In this document: piece by piece, positions 28,479-37,184 of the stretch | Position numbering within the stretch: position 1 is the first letter of the stretch | Layout: every line of letters begins with the position of its first letter | NCBI GenBank assembly: GCA_965202955.1 | Contig: OZ241871.1 | Location: 3,658,001-3,722,000, forward strand | Reading direction: 5' to 3' | DNA length: 64,000 nucleotides | From: Bin5 sp034422415 | GTDB taxonomy: Bacteria; Chloroflexota; Anaerolineae; Caldilineales; Caldilineaceae | Translations under genes and position numbers: made by a program | Notes under the pieces: model-generated | Databases searched by the model: none | The model's input: the letters and a program-made list of their open reading frames with translations, nothing else | What the model was told of the DNA's origin: nothing

Positions 28479-29846
28479 TTAGGCCTGGGATGTCTGCATT
28501 ACGGGCTCCAGCTCGTCCTGGGCTTGCTGCAGCAGCGCTGCCACGTCGCCGCCCTCGATGGCCTGGGTCAAGGCGTTGCTCACCGCCTCACCGAACTCGT
28601 TGACCGGAATGATTTCCGGAATCATGGGCACTGCCACGCCGTCCTTCAGCGATTCCACACAGGTATCGATCCAGTCCTGCGGAACGAGACTGTTGGCTGC
28701 GAAATCTGGGTGCTCCCATGCAGATACCCGGGCCGCCGGCGAGCCGCTAATCATCGCCCGGAGCTGGTTGCTCTTGTTGGTCGCCCACTGGAGGAAGTAG
28801 AAAGCTGCCTCCTTCTTCTGGCTGAAGGGGCTGATCGCCCAGCCCACGCAAGCTACCGGACCGAACTGCCCGCCCGGTCCTTCCGGCAGCAGCGAGTAGC
28901 CGATCTTGTCGGCAATCACAGAGTTTTCAGGGTTCTCGGACTTCGCAATCAGGTCCGAGCCGTCTACCCACATCCCTGCCTGACCCTGGCTGAACAGTGA
29001 ACTGCATTCGAGCCAGTCATATCCGGTTGACCCAGGCGGGCCGTAGTTCTGGAGAAGCCGCACATACGTCTCGGCCGCTGCGATCGCTTCAGGCGTGGCA
29101 ATTGCCAGGTTACCGTCCTCATCCTGCCAACTCCCGCCCATGTTCCACAGGAATGCCCCCCACATGACCCAAACCGCCGCCTTGCCGCGCAGGGTAATCC
29201 CATACATGTTGGGCGGATCGTGCAACGCTTCGGCGGCCGCCTCCATCTCCTCCAGCGTCTTCGGCTGTTCGATGCCCTTCTCCTCCAACAGGTCCCGGCG
29301 AAAGGCGTAGATAATCTGCGGCACAAACGAGGGCAGCGCATAGATGTCCCCATTGTCCAGGGTCACCCACTGCCAGCCGGCGGCAGCAATGTCGTCGGCG
29401 TCCCAATCTGGGTCGCTGAGGTTCGGGTCCTTGAGGAGGTCATTGATTGCGAAATACCAACCCTCGCTCTGGAACTTCAGCTTCTCGATCGGAATAGCCG
29501 TCTCCCACACGTCGAGCCCGGTGTCCTGGCCCTGCATGTAAAGGAGTGTCTTCTGTCGAGCCTGCGCCTCCGGCGCCAGCTCCCACTCAAGTGAGATGCC
29601 GGTCAGCTCCAAGAACTCCTGATCGACCTCGGCTACCAGTTCCGAAATAGGGTGATTCTCGCCATGAATGAAGAGACTCTCCCCGTCGAAGCGTTTGAAG
29701 TCAAACCCTTCCATCGCCGGCTCAGCCGCGGGCGCTGCCGTTTCCACTGGCGCTACACATGAGACCGTCGCAAGCACGGAGGCACCGGCCGCGCCAGCTG
29801 ACATGAGTCTCAGAATCTCCCGGCGGGTCATCTTACGCGTATCCAT
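28479..29846 (-). CDS. Importer B: carbohydrate-type solute-binding lipoprotein (family 1)
   Basis: A 455-residue protein with a twin-arginine-like N-terminus (KMTRREILRLMSAGA) and a lipobox before Cys30 (VLATVSC), followed by an Ala/Pro/Glu linker. The mature fold is a family 1 solute-binding protein (WETAIPIEKLKF, GMWVDGSDLIAKSE). AAGGAGGAT precedes the ATG. It is first in transcription order of importer B, whose output feeds the AtuA/GMC region downstream. Ligand unknown. Confidence 0.92.
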   Translation of the reverse strand: MDTRKMTRREILRLMSAGAAGASVLATVSCVAPVETAAPAAEPAMEGFDFKRFDGESLFIHGENHPISELVAEVDQEFLELTGISLEWELAPEAQARQKTLLYMQGQDTGLDVWETAIPIEKLKFQSEGWYFAINDLLKDPNLSDPDWDADDIAAAGWQWVTLDNGDIYALPSFVPQIIYAFRRDLLEEKGIEQPKTLEEMEAAAEALHDPPNMYGITLRGKAAVWVMWGAFLWNMGGSWQDEDGNLAIATPEAIAAAETYVRLLQNYGPPGSTGYDWLECSSLFSQGQAGMWVDGSDLIAKSENPENSVIADKIGYSLLPEGPGGQFGPVACVGWAISPFSQKKEAAFYFLQWATNKSNQLRAMISGSPAARVSAWEHPDFAANSLVPQDWIDTCVESLKDGVAVPMIPEIIPVNEFGEAVSNALTQAIEGGDVAALLQQAQDELEPVMQTSQA

Positions 29847-30032
29847 TTCACTATCCTCCTTGAGTCATGGTGCGGGAGCGTTCAATCGCAACCCACATGT
29901 TGAAAGGGGATATGCACGAAACCTACTTGGGGCACGGACATCGAGGCTTTGCGCCGGTCGGAAGCAACTGCTGTCTCCTTGTCGTCCCCGCTGATTCGGA
30001 CTCTTCGCCCTCCAAAAAGAGCGAGTCGGAAG

Positions 30033-31214
30033 TTAACCTTCAATCGGCAACGGCGCGTAATGCGGGGGAACTATCTCCTCGCGTAATGGAAGCTCCACCC
30101 ACGCGCCGGTTTCCATCGATTTGTACACCGCGCACATAACCTCGATCGCACGCGCGCCGTCCTCCCCGGAGACCATCGGCTGCTCATCATGGATGATGCA
30201 GTCCATGAAGTGGCGGGTCATATTCGTATAGTTGTTCGGTTCACGCGGGGGGTGCAGCGCTGTCCAGCGTTTCTGGACAGGCCGGTTGACAATATCCTCG
30301 ACCCAGAACAGCTGCGGCCAGCGATGGTTGCGCAAAATCTCGGGCAACTCTTCGATCGCATAGTCGCGGTTGGTGTAGACCGCCATTGGAACGCTCTGGA
30401 AGGGATTGGTGGCGTCGGTGGTCGTGTAAATCGTGCCCTCAGTTCCGTACAACTCGGTCGCCTGCGAGACGGCATGCGAGAAGCGATTACAGCTCACGCA
30501 ACCCTGCGCGCCGTTCTCGTAATCGAGCAGAAGCCAGACCGTGTCATCGCACAGTGTGTAGTCGGCTGGCATCGCCAGCCTCTTAGCCACGCCCACGGCG
30601 CGCTTGACCGGCGATCCAATCAGCCAAGTCAAAAGGTCAATGGCGTGTGCGCCCGTGTCTGGCAGCGCAGCGCCGCCCGCGACATTGGCGCGCAGCCGAA
30701 AATCCGTCTTGGCGACATGGTTCTGGTAGAGGTGCCAATGTTCGTGCAGCGACGCGCGCGCCATCAACACCTGGCCGATGACATCGTCCTCGATCAACTG
30801 CTTGGCCCACTGATTCTGTGTCCAGAACCGCCGGTCGCAGCCAACCATCAACTTGACGCCGGCCCGGCGGCAGGCCCCGACAATGTCCCACGCCTCTTTG
30901 TTTGTGACCGCCAGCGGCTTCTCGACAACCACGTGCAGACCCGCCTGAGCCGCCGCTATCGCCTGGTTCCGGTGATGGTTGTTCGGCGTCGCGATAATCA
31001 CCGCTTCCAGGTCGCTGCGCTCCGCGTACATCGCCCGGTAGTCCGTGTACCACGCCTCGGCCCCGTACTTCTCAGCAGCACGCGCCGCCGTGTCCGGGTT
31101 GATGTCGCAACACGCGATCAGTCTCGCCTCCGGCGTCTTCGCAATCGACGCGAAGTGCGCGATCTCGGCGATGCTTCCGCAACCTACGATGCCAAATCCA
31201 ACTGTCTCCGTCAT
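30033..31214 (-). CDS. Gfo/Idh/MocA-family oxidoreductase
   Basis: A 393-residue member with canonical motifs: Rossmann GIVGCGSIAEIAHF, catalytic VVEKPLAVT (Lys at about residue 98), and the D-x3-H segment ALPDTGAHAIDLLTWLIG. This is the most textbook of the four Gfo/Idh proteins here and should be an NAD(P)-dependent sugar/polyol dehydrogenase or related enzyme. Its ATG overlaps the DeoC-like gene's stop (ATGA, 31211-31214), so the pair is coupled. It ends the transcription unit that starts with the Dpp-type importer and includes the propeller proteins. Confidence 0.92.
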   Translation of the reverse strand: MTETVGFGIVGCGSIAEIAHFASIAKTPEARLIACCDINPDTAARAAEKYGAEAWYTDYRAMYAERSDLEAVIIATPNNHHRNQAIAAAQAGLHVVVEKPLAVTNKEAWDIVGACRRAGVKLMVGCDRRFWTQNQWAKQLIEDDVIGQVLMARASLHEHWHLYQNHVAKTDFRLRANVAGGAALPDTGAHAIDLLTWLIGSPVKRAVGVAKRLAMPADYTLCDDTVWLLLDYENGAQGCVSCNRFSHAVSQATELYGTEGTIYTTTDATNPFQSVPMAVYTNRDYAIEELPEILRNHRWPQLFWVEDIVNRPVQKRWTALHPPREPNNYTNMTRHFMDCIIHDEQPMVSGEDGARAIEVMCAVYKSMETGAWVELPLREEIVPPHYAPLPIEG

Positions 31215-31924
31215 CTTCCCCCCACCTGCGCTACCTGGATTTCCACCTGCTCACCGTACTCGCTCGCGAACTCGTCCAGAATCGTTTCCGCATCCTCAGG
31301 ATTGGCGCCAATCGTGGTTGCGCCCGCCCTGATCATTGCCATGCACGTGTATAGGTCCGCAATGTCGCCCGCAGCCTTAATGCCGATATCCACATTCTCC
31401 CGGATCAACTGCACGTCAACCAGACGGGCGCAGTAGGTGCCATACCCGGTCGATGTCTTGACATAGCTGGCGCCTGCCTTCTTCACGACCTGGGCAGCCT
31501 TTACGATCTCGGCCTTGGTCAGAAAGCAGGTTTCGATAATCACCTTTGTCGTCAAATCGCCCACGGCCTCGACCACGCCGTTGATGTCATCCTCCACATA
31601 GGAATACTCGCCCGATTTAAAGCGCTGCACATTCATCACCATGTCGAACTCCACCGCCCCCTCCTCCAGCGCCTGCCGGGCCTCCAAGACCTTCATTTCA
31701 GGGCTCGTCGCACCAAAGGGAAAGGCGATTGGAATGCCCAGCCTTGTCTGGCTGCCGGCGATCGCGCCGCCAACCAGCGACAGATAGCTCAGATTTGCGT
31801 ATGCCACGCCCAACCCCAACTCCCTGGCGCTCCGGCACAGCTCCAGGATCTCCTCTTTGCTGGAGTAAGGCTCGAGGCGCCCACACTCCATCATCCCCGC
31901 CAGATTCTGTCTCGTCAACAGCAT
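31211..31924 (-). CDS. Deoxyribose-phosphate aldolase-like (DeoC/LacD-fold) protein
   Basis: A 237-residue class I aldolase. The Schiff-base lysine is in SYVKTSTGYG, a second conserved lysine is in IGIKAAGDI, and the acid residue is in EFDMVMN, all as in DeoC. The family retro-aldol cleaves 2-deoxyribose-5-phosphate to acetaldehyde and glyceraldehyde-3-phosphate; homologues act on other deoxy- or keto-sugar phosphates. The start at 31924 (MLLTRQNLAG) was preferred. A frame to 31999 would overlap the permease by 17 bases and lacks a good ribosome-binding site. It is coupled to a Gfo/Idh gene and preceded by permeases, so it is likely catabolic. Confidence 0.85.
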   Translation of the reverse strand: MLLTRQNLAGMMECGRLEPYSSKEEILELCRSARELGLGVAYANLSYLSLVGGAIAGSQTRLGIPIAFPFGATSPEMKVLEARQALEEGAVEFDMVMNVQRFKSGEYSYVEDDINGVVEAVGDLTTKVIIETCFLTKAEIVKAAQVVKKAGASYVKTSTGYGTYCARLVDVQLIRENVDIGIKAAGDIADLYTCMAMIRAGATTIGANPEDAETILDEFASEYGEQVEIQVAQVGGR

Positions 31925-31982
31925 CGTCTTGTCCGTGTCCAGTGGTCGGTCGCCGCTGAAGCCTTGTCCACGTCCGTTTCCC

Positions 31983-32861
31983 CTATTCGACCATCCCAAA
32001 TGTCAGGCCGCGCACCAGGTGCCGGTGCAATGTCGCCGCCAACAGCAGGACCGGCGCGGCGATGATCAGATTCATGGCGAAAAGCTCGCCCCACTCGACC
32101 CGCACCCGAGTCACGTAGGTTACCGCGCCGATAGGCAGCGTCGCCGTGTTGCGCCCGGTTAGGATCAGCGCCAGCATATACTCATTCCATGCCACCATCG
32201 CCACCAGCAACGCTGTCGCCGCCAGCCCGGGCATGACCACAGGCAAGAGTACCCGCAAGACGGCCTGCAAACGGCTGCATCCGTCCACCATCGCCGACTC
32301 TTCCAGGTGCGGCGTTCGCGCAAAGTATCCGCGCATGATCCAGATAATCATGGGAATGCTGAACGAAAGGTAGGTGAGCGACAGGCCCACATAGGTATCA
32401 TACAGCTTCATGCGATCGATAAGTACGAAGAATGGCAGCGCCACGACGACAGGAGGAATCATGCGCAGCGAGATGATCCAGCCAAGCAGCTGCTGCCGCC
32501 CCTTCATGCGCAGCCGGGCAAGAGAGTATGCCGCAGGCACGCCCACCAGCAGCGAAACGCTGATCGAGAGCACCGTAACAATGATGCTGTTGCGTAAATT
32601 CAGCAGACCTTTCTTAGCAATCAATACGCGCTCGAAATTGTCCGCAGTAGGCTGGAACAACCAGACCGGTGGACTGGCAATCTGGATCGGGCCCGGCTTG
32701 AACGCGGTAACGAATCCGGCCAGAATCGGGATCAGAACGAACACGCACACAACGACCACCACTAGGTAGGCGACCGCAGTGCTCCAGTGGCGGCGCACGA
32801 GCCGCCCGAACGGATGCTGTCTTCGCACAGGGCGTTGTGCCTGCCTGACATCGTTTCCCAT
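31983..32861 (-). CDS. Permease pair C: MalG type
   Basis: A 292-residue permease. The EAA loop is ESAMVDGCSRLQAVLRVLLP, with about six helices. The ATG at 32861 was chosen; a TTG at 32867 overlaps the partner's stop and is an alternative. There is no binding-protein gene next to this pair, so it must use a protein encoded elsewhere, for example the orphan at 42779. Confidence 0.92.
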   Translation of the reverse strand: MGNDVRQAQRPVRRQHPFGRLVRRHWSTAVAYLVVVVVCVFVLIPILAGFVTAFKPGPIQIASPPVWLFQPTADNFERVLIAKKGLLNLRNSIIVTVLSISVSLLVGVPAAYSLARLRMKGRQQLLGWIISLRMIPPVVVALPFFVLIDRMKLYDTYVGLSLTYLSFSIPMIIWIMRGYFARTPHLEESAMVDGCSRLQAVLRVLLPVVMPGLAATALLVAMVAWNEYMLALILTGRNTATLPIGAVTYVTRVRVEWGELFAMNLIIAAPVLLLAATLHRHLVRGLTFGMVE

Positions 32862-32863
32862 CT

Positions 32864-33790
32864 TCAATCAAGTTCCCTGTATAGGAATCGGAAATAGACC
32901 GCCAGTATCAGTCCGGCGCCGAGCAGCATTATCTGGCCCGCGGCCGCGCCCCTGCCCATCTGGAAAAACTTGAAGCCGACGCGATAAATGTAAAGACTCA
33001 TCACCTCAGTGGACAGGGCCGGCCCGCCCGCAGTCATCACGTTCACCAGGTCAAACGTGCGGAAGGCGTCGACCGTTCGCAGCACAAGGACCACCAGAAT
33101 TACAGGCGTCAGTAGCGGCAAGGTGATACGCCAGAACATCGCCCACGGCCCAGCCCCGTCAAGGTCGGCTGCTTCGTATGGCTCGCGCGGCAGCGTCGAG
33201 ACGCCCGCGTACAGGATCAGAAAGACCAGCGAAGTCCACTGCCAGACGTCGACGACAAGAACAGCCTCCATCGCCGAATTCGGGCTGCCGAGAGGAGCCT
33301 GCTGCGAAATTCCAAAGACGCCCAGAAAAGGATTGAGCAGGCCGAACAATGGATTGTAGATCCAGCGCCAGGTCAGGCCCACCACCGGCGGCGCAATCGC
33401 CATCGGCGCGATAAGAATAAGATGAAATATCGTGCGTCCCCAGCGGATCTTCTGCATCAGCAGCGCAAGACCAAGTCCGAAGACGAATGTCAGACTAACG
33501 CTGACGGCAACGTATATCAGTGTCTTGGAGATGCTGTTGCGGAAGATGTCGTCCTTCAAAACAAAACTGAAGTTTTCGAGGCCGATGAACGGCGCCTCCT
33601 TCTGACCAAGGTTCATATCCACAAACGAGAGGTATATCCCGTAAATCATAGGATAGATAATGACAGCCAGCAGCGTGAACAGTGCCGGCGCAACCCACAA
33701 AAAACCGGCATGCTCCCTGGCGAACCTCTGGTAACGTGCGCGCCAGGTTTGTCCGTCCCTTGCAACAGCCAATTCCGGCTGACTTCCCAT
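32864..33790 (-). CDS. Permease pair C: MalF type
   Basis: A 308-residue permease. The first helix is at about residues 29-48 (GFLWVAPALFTLLAVIIYPM), and the EAA loop is EAADLDGAGPWAMFWRITLP. AGGAAAAGGAT precedes the ATG. It begins 10 bases after the stop of the propeller protein 33801, so it is co-transcribed with the three propeller genes. Its channel therefore probably handles their substrate or product. Confidence 0.92.
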   Translation of the reverse strand: MGSQPELAVARDGQTWRARYQRFAREHAGFLWVAPALFTLLAVIIYPMIYGIYLSFVDMNLGQKEAPFIGLENFSFVLKDDIFRNSISKTLIYVAVSVSLTFVFGLGLALLMQKIRWGRTIFHLILIAPMAIAPPVVGLTWRWIYNPLFGLLNPFLGVFGISQQAPLGSPNSAMEAVLVVDVWQWTSLVFLILYAGVSTLPREPYEAADLDGAGPWAMFWRITLPLLTPVILVVLVLRTVDAFRTFDLVNVMTAGGPALSTEVMSLYIYRVGFKFFQMGRGAAAGQIMLLGAGLILAVYFRFLYRELD

Positions 33791-33800
33791 ATCCTTTTCC

Positions 33801-35552
33801 TCAGTTGCCGGCTTCCGCAGTCAGACTGTACAACCTGGCCTGAATCATTCTGAATCGAAGATAGATCTTTTTGCCAACCATATGGCTGAGGTCCGGGCCT
33901 CCCCGCCATTTCAAGGCGGCCCGCTTGTGGTCGCCAACAATCGGTTCGCTCTCTTCGAAGCTGTAACCCGGCAACATTTCTCCCATCGAGTTGAGCAACT
34001 CGGCCTGGATTCGGCCGCTCATCTCAGTCCTGGCGTTGATGAAAACGTGGGGGCCGTGAAGAATCAGCCCGGCGGTCACGAACTCCCCATGCTCCTGTGC
34101 CGTCAGCGCAACCAGCCGTTCTCTGTCCCATAGCGCCCAGCGCGAAAAATGCTCCACCTCCACGGTCCTCGGCCATTTGTGCGCAACGTTGCTGCCGCCG
34201 TAAACGAGACCGATCTGATCCCTTCCGAACGGGACCATTGCCGTCATCGGGATGATGAACCCCGCCCCCGGCTCAGCCGTCGGACCCCATTCCCATGGCT
34301 CTTGCGAGATGACAGGGCCGCCCGGCGGAAAGTTGAAGATCTCTCCGTCCACACTGACCGCTACGCTGATGTCGCTGCAGTCATCGCCCCCGCGCCGGTA
34401 TCGGGCGACAAAGCAGAGGTGAACATCCTCGTGGCCGGGGTAAAGGCTGTGTGCATTCGTGTAAAAGTCGGTCGATATCGGGTCACGCAACTCGGGGACA
34501 AGCAATGCCCGCGGAAAGGGCCAACTCGAAAAATCCTTGGTCACAGACTTCCCGATCGCCCGTCGCTGCGCCACATGCCACAACCTGATGTAGGTTACGC
34601 AGGCCTCCCTTTCCACGTCGTAGTAGGCATTGTTCGACTCGGCCATGAACAACATGATCGGGTCAGGTAAGGTCCGCCAGCTCAGTCCGTCGGGCGAGAC
34701 CGCGCCGAATAACACCTGCCCGCCGGCATCCGGAAGCAGCCCAGGTGAATCAGGCACTCCACCGGCCGCCAGCGCCTCGAACTGGGCCGCAAACGCCTCG
34801 CCCTGCGAATAGGCAACCTCCGGCGGAATGCCCGTCATCAATGACATGGGATCGACCTGCTGGCCCGTCGCTTCGGCAAACTCCATCTGCCGCCGCGGCG
34901 ACATCCGTCCCGTAAACATCACCTTGTACCGCGAGTCCGCCTCGGCTGACGGGTCCACAAAGACTGAGCCGCCGCCGTACCCGATTTCAGGCTCGCTCAT
35001 CGAACCGTATACTATGTTCGATTTCGCACCGTCCACGCCAACATGGTCCAACTGCGGCAGACGCCAGTCGACGCCATTGTCAGATTCAGCGTAGCGAAGC
35101 ACATTGCCCAGGTGCCCCAGGTCAAACCCCTGCCGCGACGAAGTTTCCTTCGTTGCCGCCGAAACGAATCCCTCAGGCTCCGTCGTCGGATACCATAGCC
35201 GGTACATGCGGCCGTCGTGAAGCATCGTGCCGCCTACCAGCTGCGTCTCCATCCCTTCCAGACAGATCTGCGGCCCTCTGCGCGCCGGCTCAGTTGCGAA
35301 CGAAACCCCAAATGGCACGCGAAATTCGCGACCGACGACGTCCTCCCTGGCCAATTTCCGCTCGCCGTAAAACTCAAGCCCGGCATGAAGAGGATGGGCC
35401 TCCCCCGATCTGCTATCCTCCCAGATGATCATTCCGGGAAACACGAGCCCTAGGTCCAGGAACAGGAGCGGCTTCTCGTTCAGGTCATAGACCAACTCAA
35501 CCGTCTTTATGTCCTTGTAACGGCAGTAGACGTTGCGCGCACCTTGGTACAC
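33801..35552 (-). CDS. Five-bladed-propeller, GH32/43-like protein, paralogue 1 of 3
   Basis: A 583-residue cytoplasmic protein (no signal peptide) starting at a GTG (35552) after GGGAGGT. The N-terminal part looks like a five-bladed beta-propeller with repeated S-x-D-G-x-x-W blade motifs (ESDNGVDWRLP, SPDGLSW, SVDGEIF). SVFVDPSAEADSRYKVMFTG is a strand typical of glycosidase-like propellers. A C-terminal beta-sandwich of about 110 residues ends LRFRMIQARLYSLTAEAGN, as in the two paralogues. GH32, GH43 and GH130 share this architecture, but I cannot confirm the catalytic acids. It may be a glycosidase, a phosphorylase or a carbohydrate-binding relative. Confidence 0.72.
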   Translation of the reverse strand: MYQGARNVYCRYKDIKTVELVYDLNEKPLLFLDLGLVFPGMIIWEDSRSGEAHPLHAGLEFYGERKLAREDVVGREFRVPFGVSFATEPARRGPQICLEGMETQLVGGTMLHDGRMYRLWYPTTEPEGFVSAATKETSSRQGFDLGHLGNVLRYAESDNGVDWRLPQLDHVGVDGAKSNIVYGSMSEPEIGYGGGSVFVDPSAEADSRYKVMFTGRMSPRRQMEFAEATGQQVDPMSLMTGIPPEVAYSQGEAFAAQFEALAAGGVPDSPGLLPDAGGQVLFGAVSPDGLSWRTLPDPIMLFMAESNNAYYDVEREACVTYIRLWHVAQRRAIGKSVTKDFSSWPFPRALLVPELRDPISTDFYTNAHSLYPGHEDVHLCFVARYRRGGDDCSDISVAVSVDGEIFNFPPGGPVISQEPWEWGPTAEPGAGFIIPMTAMVPFGRDQIGLVYGGSNVAHKWPRTVEVEHFSRWALWDRERLVALTAQEHGEFVTAGLILHGPHVFINARTEMSGRIQAELLNSMGEMLPGYSFEESEPIVGDHKRAALKWRGGPDLSHMVGKKIYLRFRMIQARLYSLTAEAGN

Positions 35553-35588
35553 GGGACCTCCCTATTCCCCTTGAGGCAGGCACGGACT

Positions 35589-37097
35589 TCATGCCCACTC
35601 GAACCCGAACAGTTCCGCCGACCGCAGCTTGAAATGCAAAATCACCGGCTCGCCGTCCGCGCTGCCGATGTCACTATTGCCTCCCCAATAGACAGCCGCC
35701 GACAGGCTGTCCCCCGTAATGGCTGCGCAATCGCTTACGGAACGGCCGGCGACCTCCTCCCTTTGTGAATAAACATCCCGTATATGAAAGCCGCTTTCAT
35801 TCGTCTGCCTGGACCTGATGACCCCCACGCGTACCTCTCCCCCGCCTCGCGTGCGGGCGTTCAGACGCAGCGAACGGCCCGCCGGAACCATGGCAAAGGT
35901 GAAGAACTCCCCCTCCTCGTCAGCCACCACCGCGCTCAAGCGTCCCTTCTGCCACCATACCCATCCCACTCGATGCGATTCAAGCACGTTGTCCCAGCGC
36001 GGATACTTGTGCGGGAAGGGTGTCCCGTGGTACGGAACAGCGATGCGGTCGCTCCCAAACGGCACCAGGTCCCGTCCGGCCGCGATAAACTCGCTGTCCC
36101 AGGCCCCTATCGCCCCTGGAGAAATGACCGGGCCTCCGGGTACTTGGAACCAGACGATGCCGTCGCTGGAAGAGTACATGCGGACCTCCGATGCCTGCGT
36201 GAATCGATCGTAGAGCATCGGAAACATGAGATGATACTGAGGCGCCCCGGGGTACACCGACCTGGCGTTCAAATATATGTCGGTCGTTGGCGGCCACGAC
36301 AGTTCCGGCCAGACCATCGGCTCAATCCCGCCCCACGTACGAAAGTTCCCCGACTCCGCACGCCCGATCCACCGCCGTTCCTGCCAGTACATGCGCGTGT
36401 ACAGTACATAGCGCTTCAGCCATTCGTCCCAGTAGACCGTCGTGTCCGTGTCGCTCTGGTGGACCATCAGCGGCTCGGAAAGCATCTTCCAGTCGAGACC
36501 GTCGGGCGAGACAGCGGCGTAAAGGCATTGCAGGTTGTGCTCGGTCATGCGCGGCTCGTGATAGCGAGGGTGCATCTCCTGATACGCCGCCCACAGGGCC
36601 GGCCTTTCACTCTCCGGCGGGCGCGCACAGAATACGATCTTGTACCGTTCCTCTTCCGGCCCGTGCGGATCAATCAGGAATGTGGGCCCGTCGTACCCTA
36701 CGAGTCCAGGGGCCTCCAACGGCGAGTCGGCCACAATCCGCCAATCGAAACCGTCATCCGACTCCGCATAGCGCACGGTCACCGACGAGGGCACAGTGTA
36801 GTAAAAGTTGCCTGCATCAACGTTGGGCGGGACTTCCCAAACGACGTTCCACGAACGGTACAATCCGCCTTCGTAAATGACTTTCCCCGGAGGGGGATGT
36901 TCCAGCGGCCCTGTCTTCGTAGCCGGCTGGGCTTCAAGCCGAATGCCGCGCGGCTGAAATCCCAGCGACGCATGTGACTCCGATTGCGGAAGCGGCGGAC
37001 GCACTACCGGCAGTAGATCTCCCTCTGGCGAAAACCATTCAAGATCTCCGCAACGGATGTGCCGCAGATCAGTGAAGAGTACTGTTTTGTCTGACAC
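35589..37097 (-). CDS. Five-bladed-propeller, GH32/43-like protein, paralogue 2 of 3
   Basis: A 502-residue paralogue of 33801 and 37185. I place the start at the GTG (37097, MSDKTVLFTD) because AAGGAG lies seven bases upstream; the ATG two codons earlier touches the Shine-Dalgarno directly. Blade motifs are ESDDGFDWRI, SPDGLDW and SSDGIVW, and the strand TFLIDPHGPEEERYKIVFCA is equivalent to those of its paralogues. It ends in LHFKLRSAELFGFEWA. It is the shortest of the three and lacks the GS-rich insert near residue 200 of the others. No signal peptide. Function unknown, probably glycan-active. Confidence 0.72.
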   Translation of the reverse strand: MSDKTVLFTDLRHIRCGDLEWFSPEGDLLPVVRPPLPQSESHASLGFQPRGIRLEAQPATKTGPLEHPPPGKVIYEGGLYRSWNVVWEVPPNVDAGNFYYTVPSSVTVRYAESDDGFDWRIVADSPLEAPGLVGYDGPTFLIDPHGPEEERYKIVFCARPPESERPALWAAYQEMHPRYHEPRMTEHNLQCLYAAVSPDGLDWKMLSEPLMVHQSDTDTTVYWDEWLKRYVLYTRMYWQERRWIGRAESGNFRTWGGIEPMVWPELSWPPTTDIYLNARSVYPGAPQYHLMFPMLYDRFTQASEVRMYSSSDGIVWFQVPGGPVISPGAIGAWDSEFIAAGRDLVPFGSDRIAVPYHGTPFPHKYPRWDNVLESHRVGWVWWQKGRLSAVVADEEGEFFTFAMVPAGRSLRLNARTRGGGEVRVGVIRSRQTNESGFHIRDVYSQREEVAGRSVSDCAAITGDSLSAAVYWGGNSDIGSADGEPVILHFKLRSAELFGFEWA

Positions 37098-37184
37098 CGT
37101 CATCTCCTTGATGACCTCAAAAGCCCCTGTTGATCTATCCTTTCTTTCCCAACTCCTCTCCTCTTGCAGCTCTACGGGAGCAAG

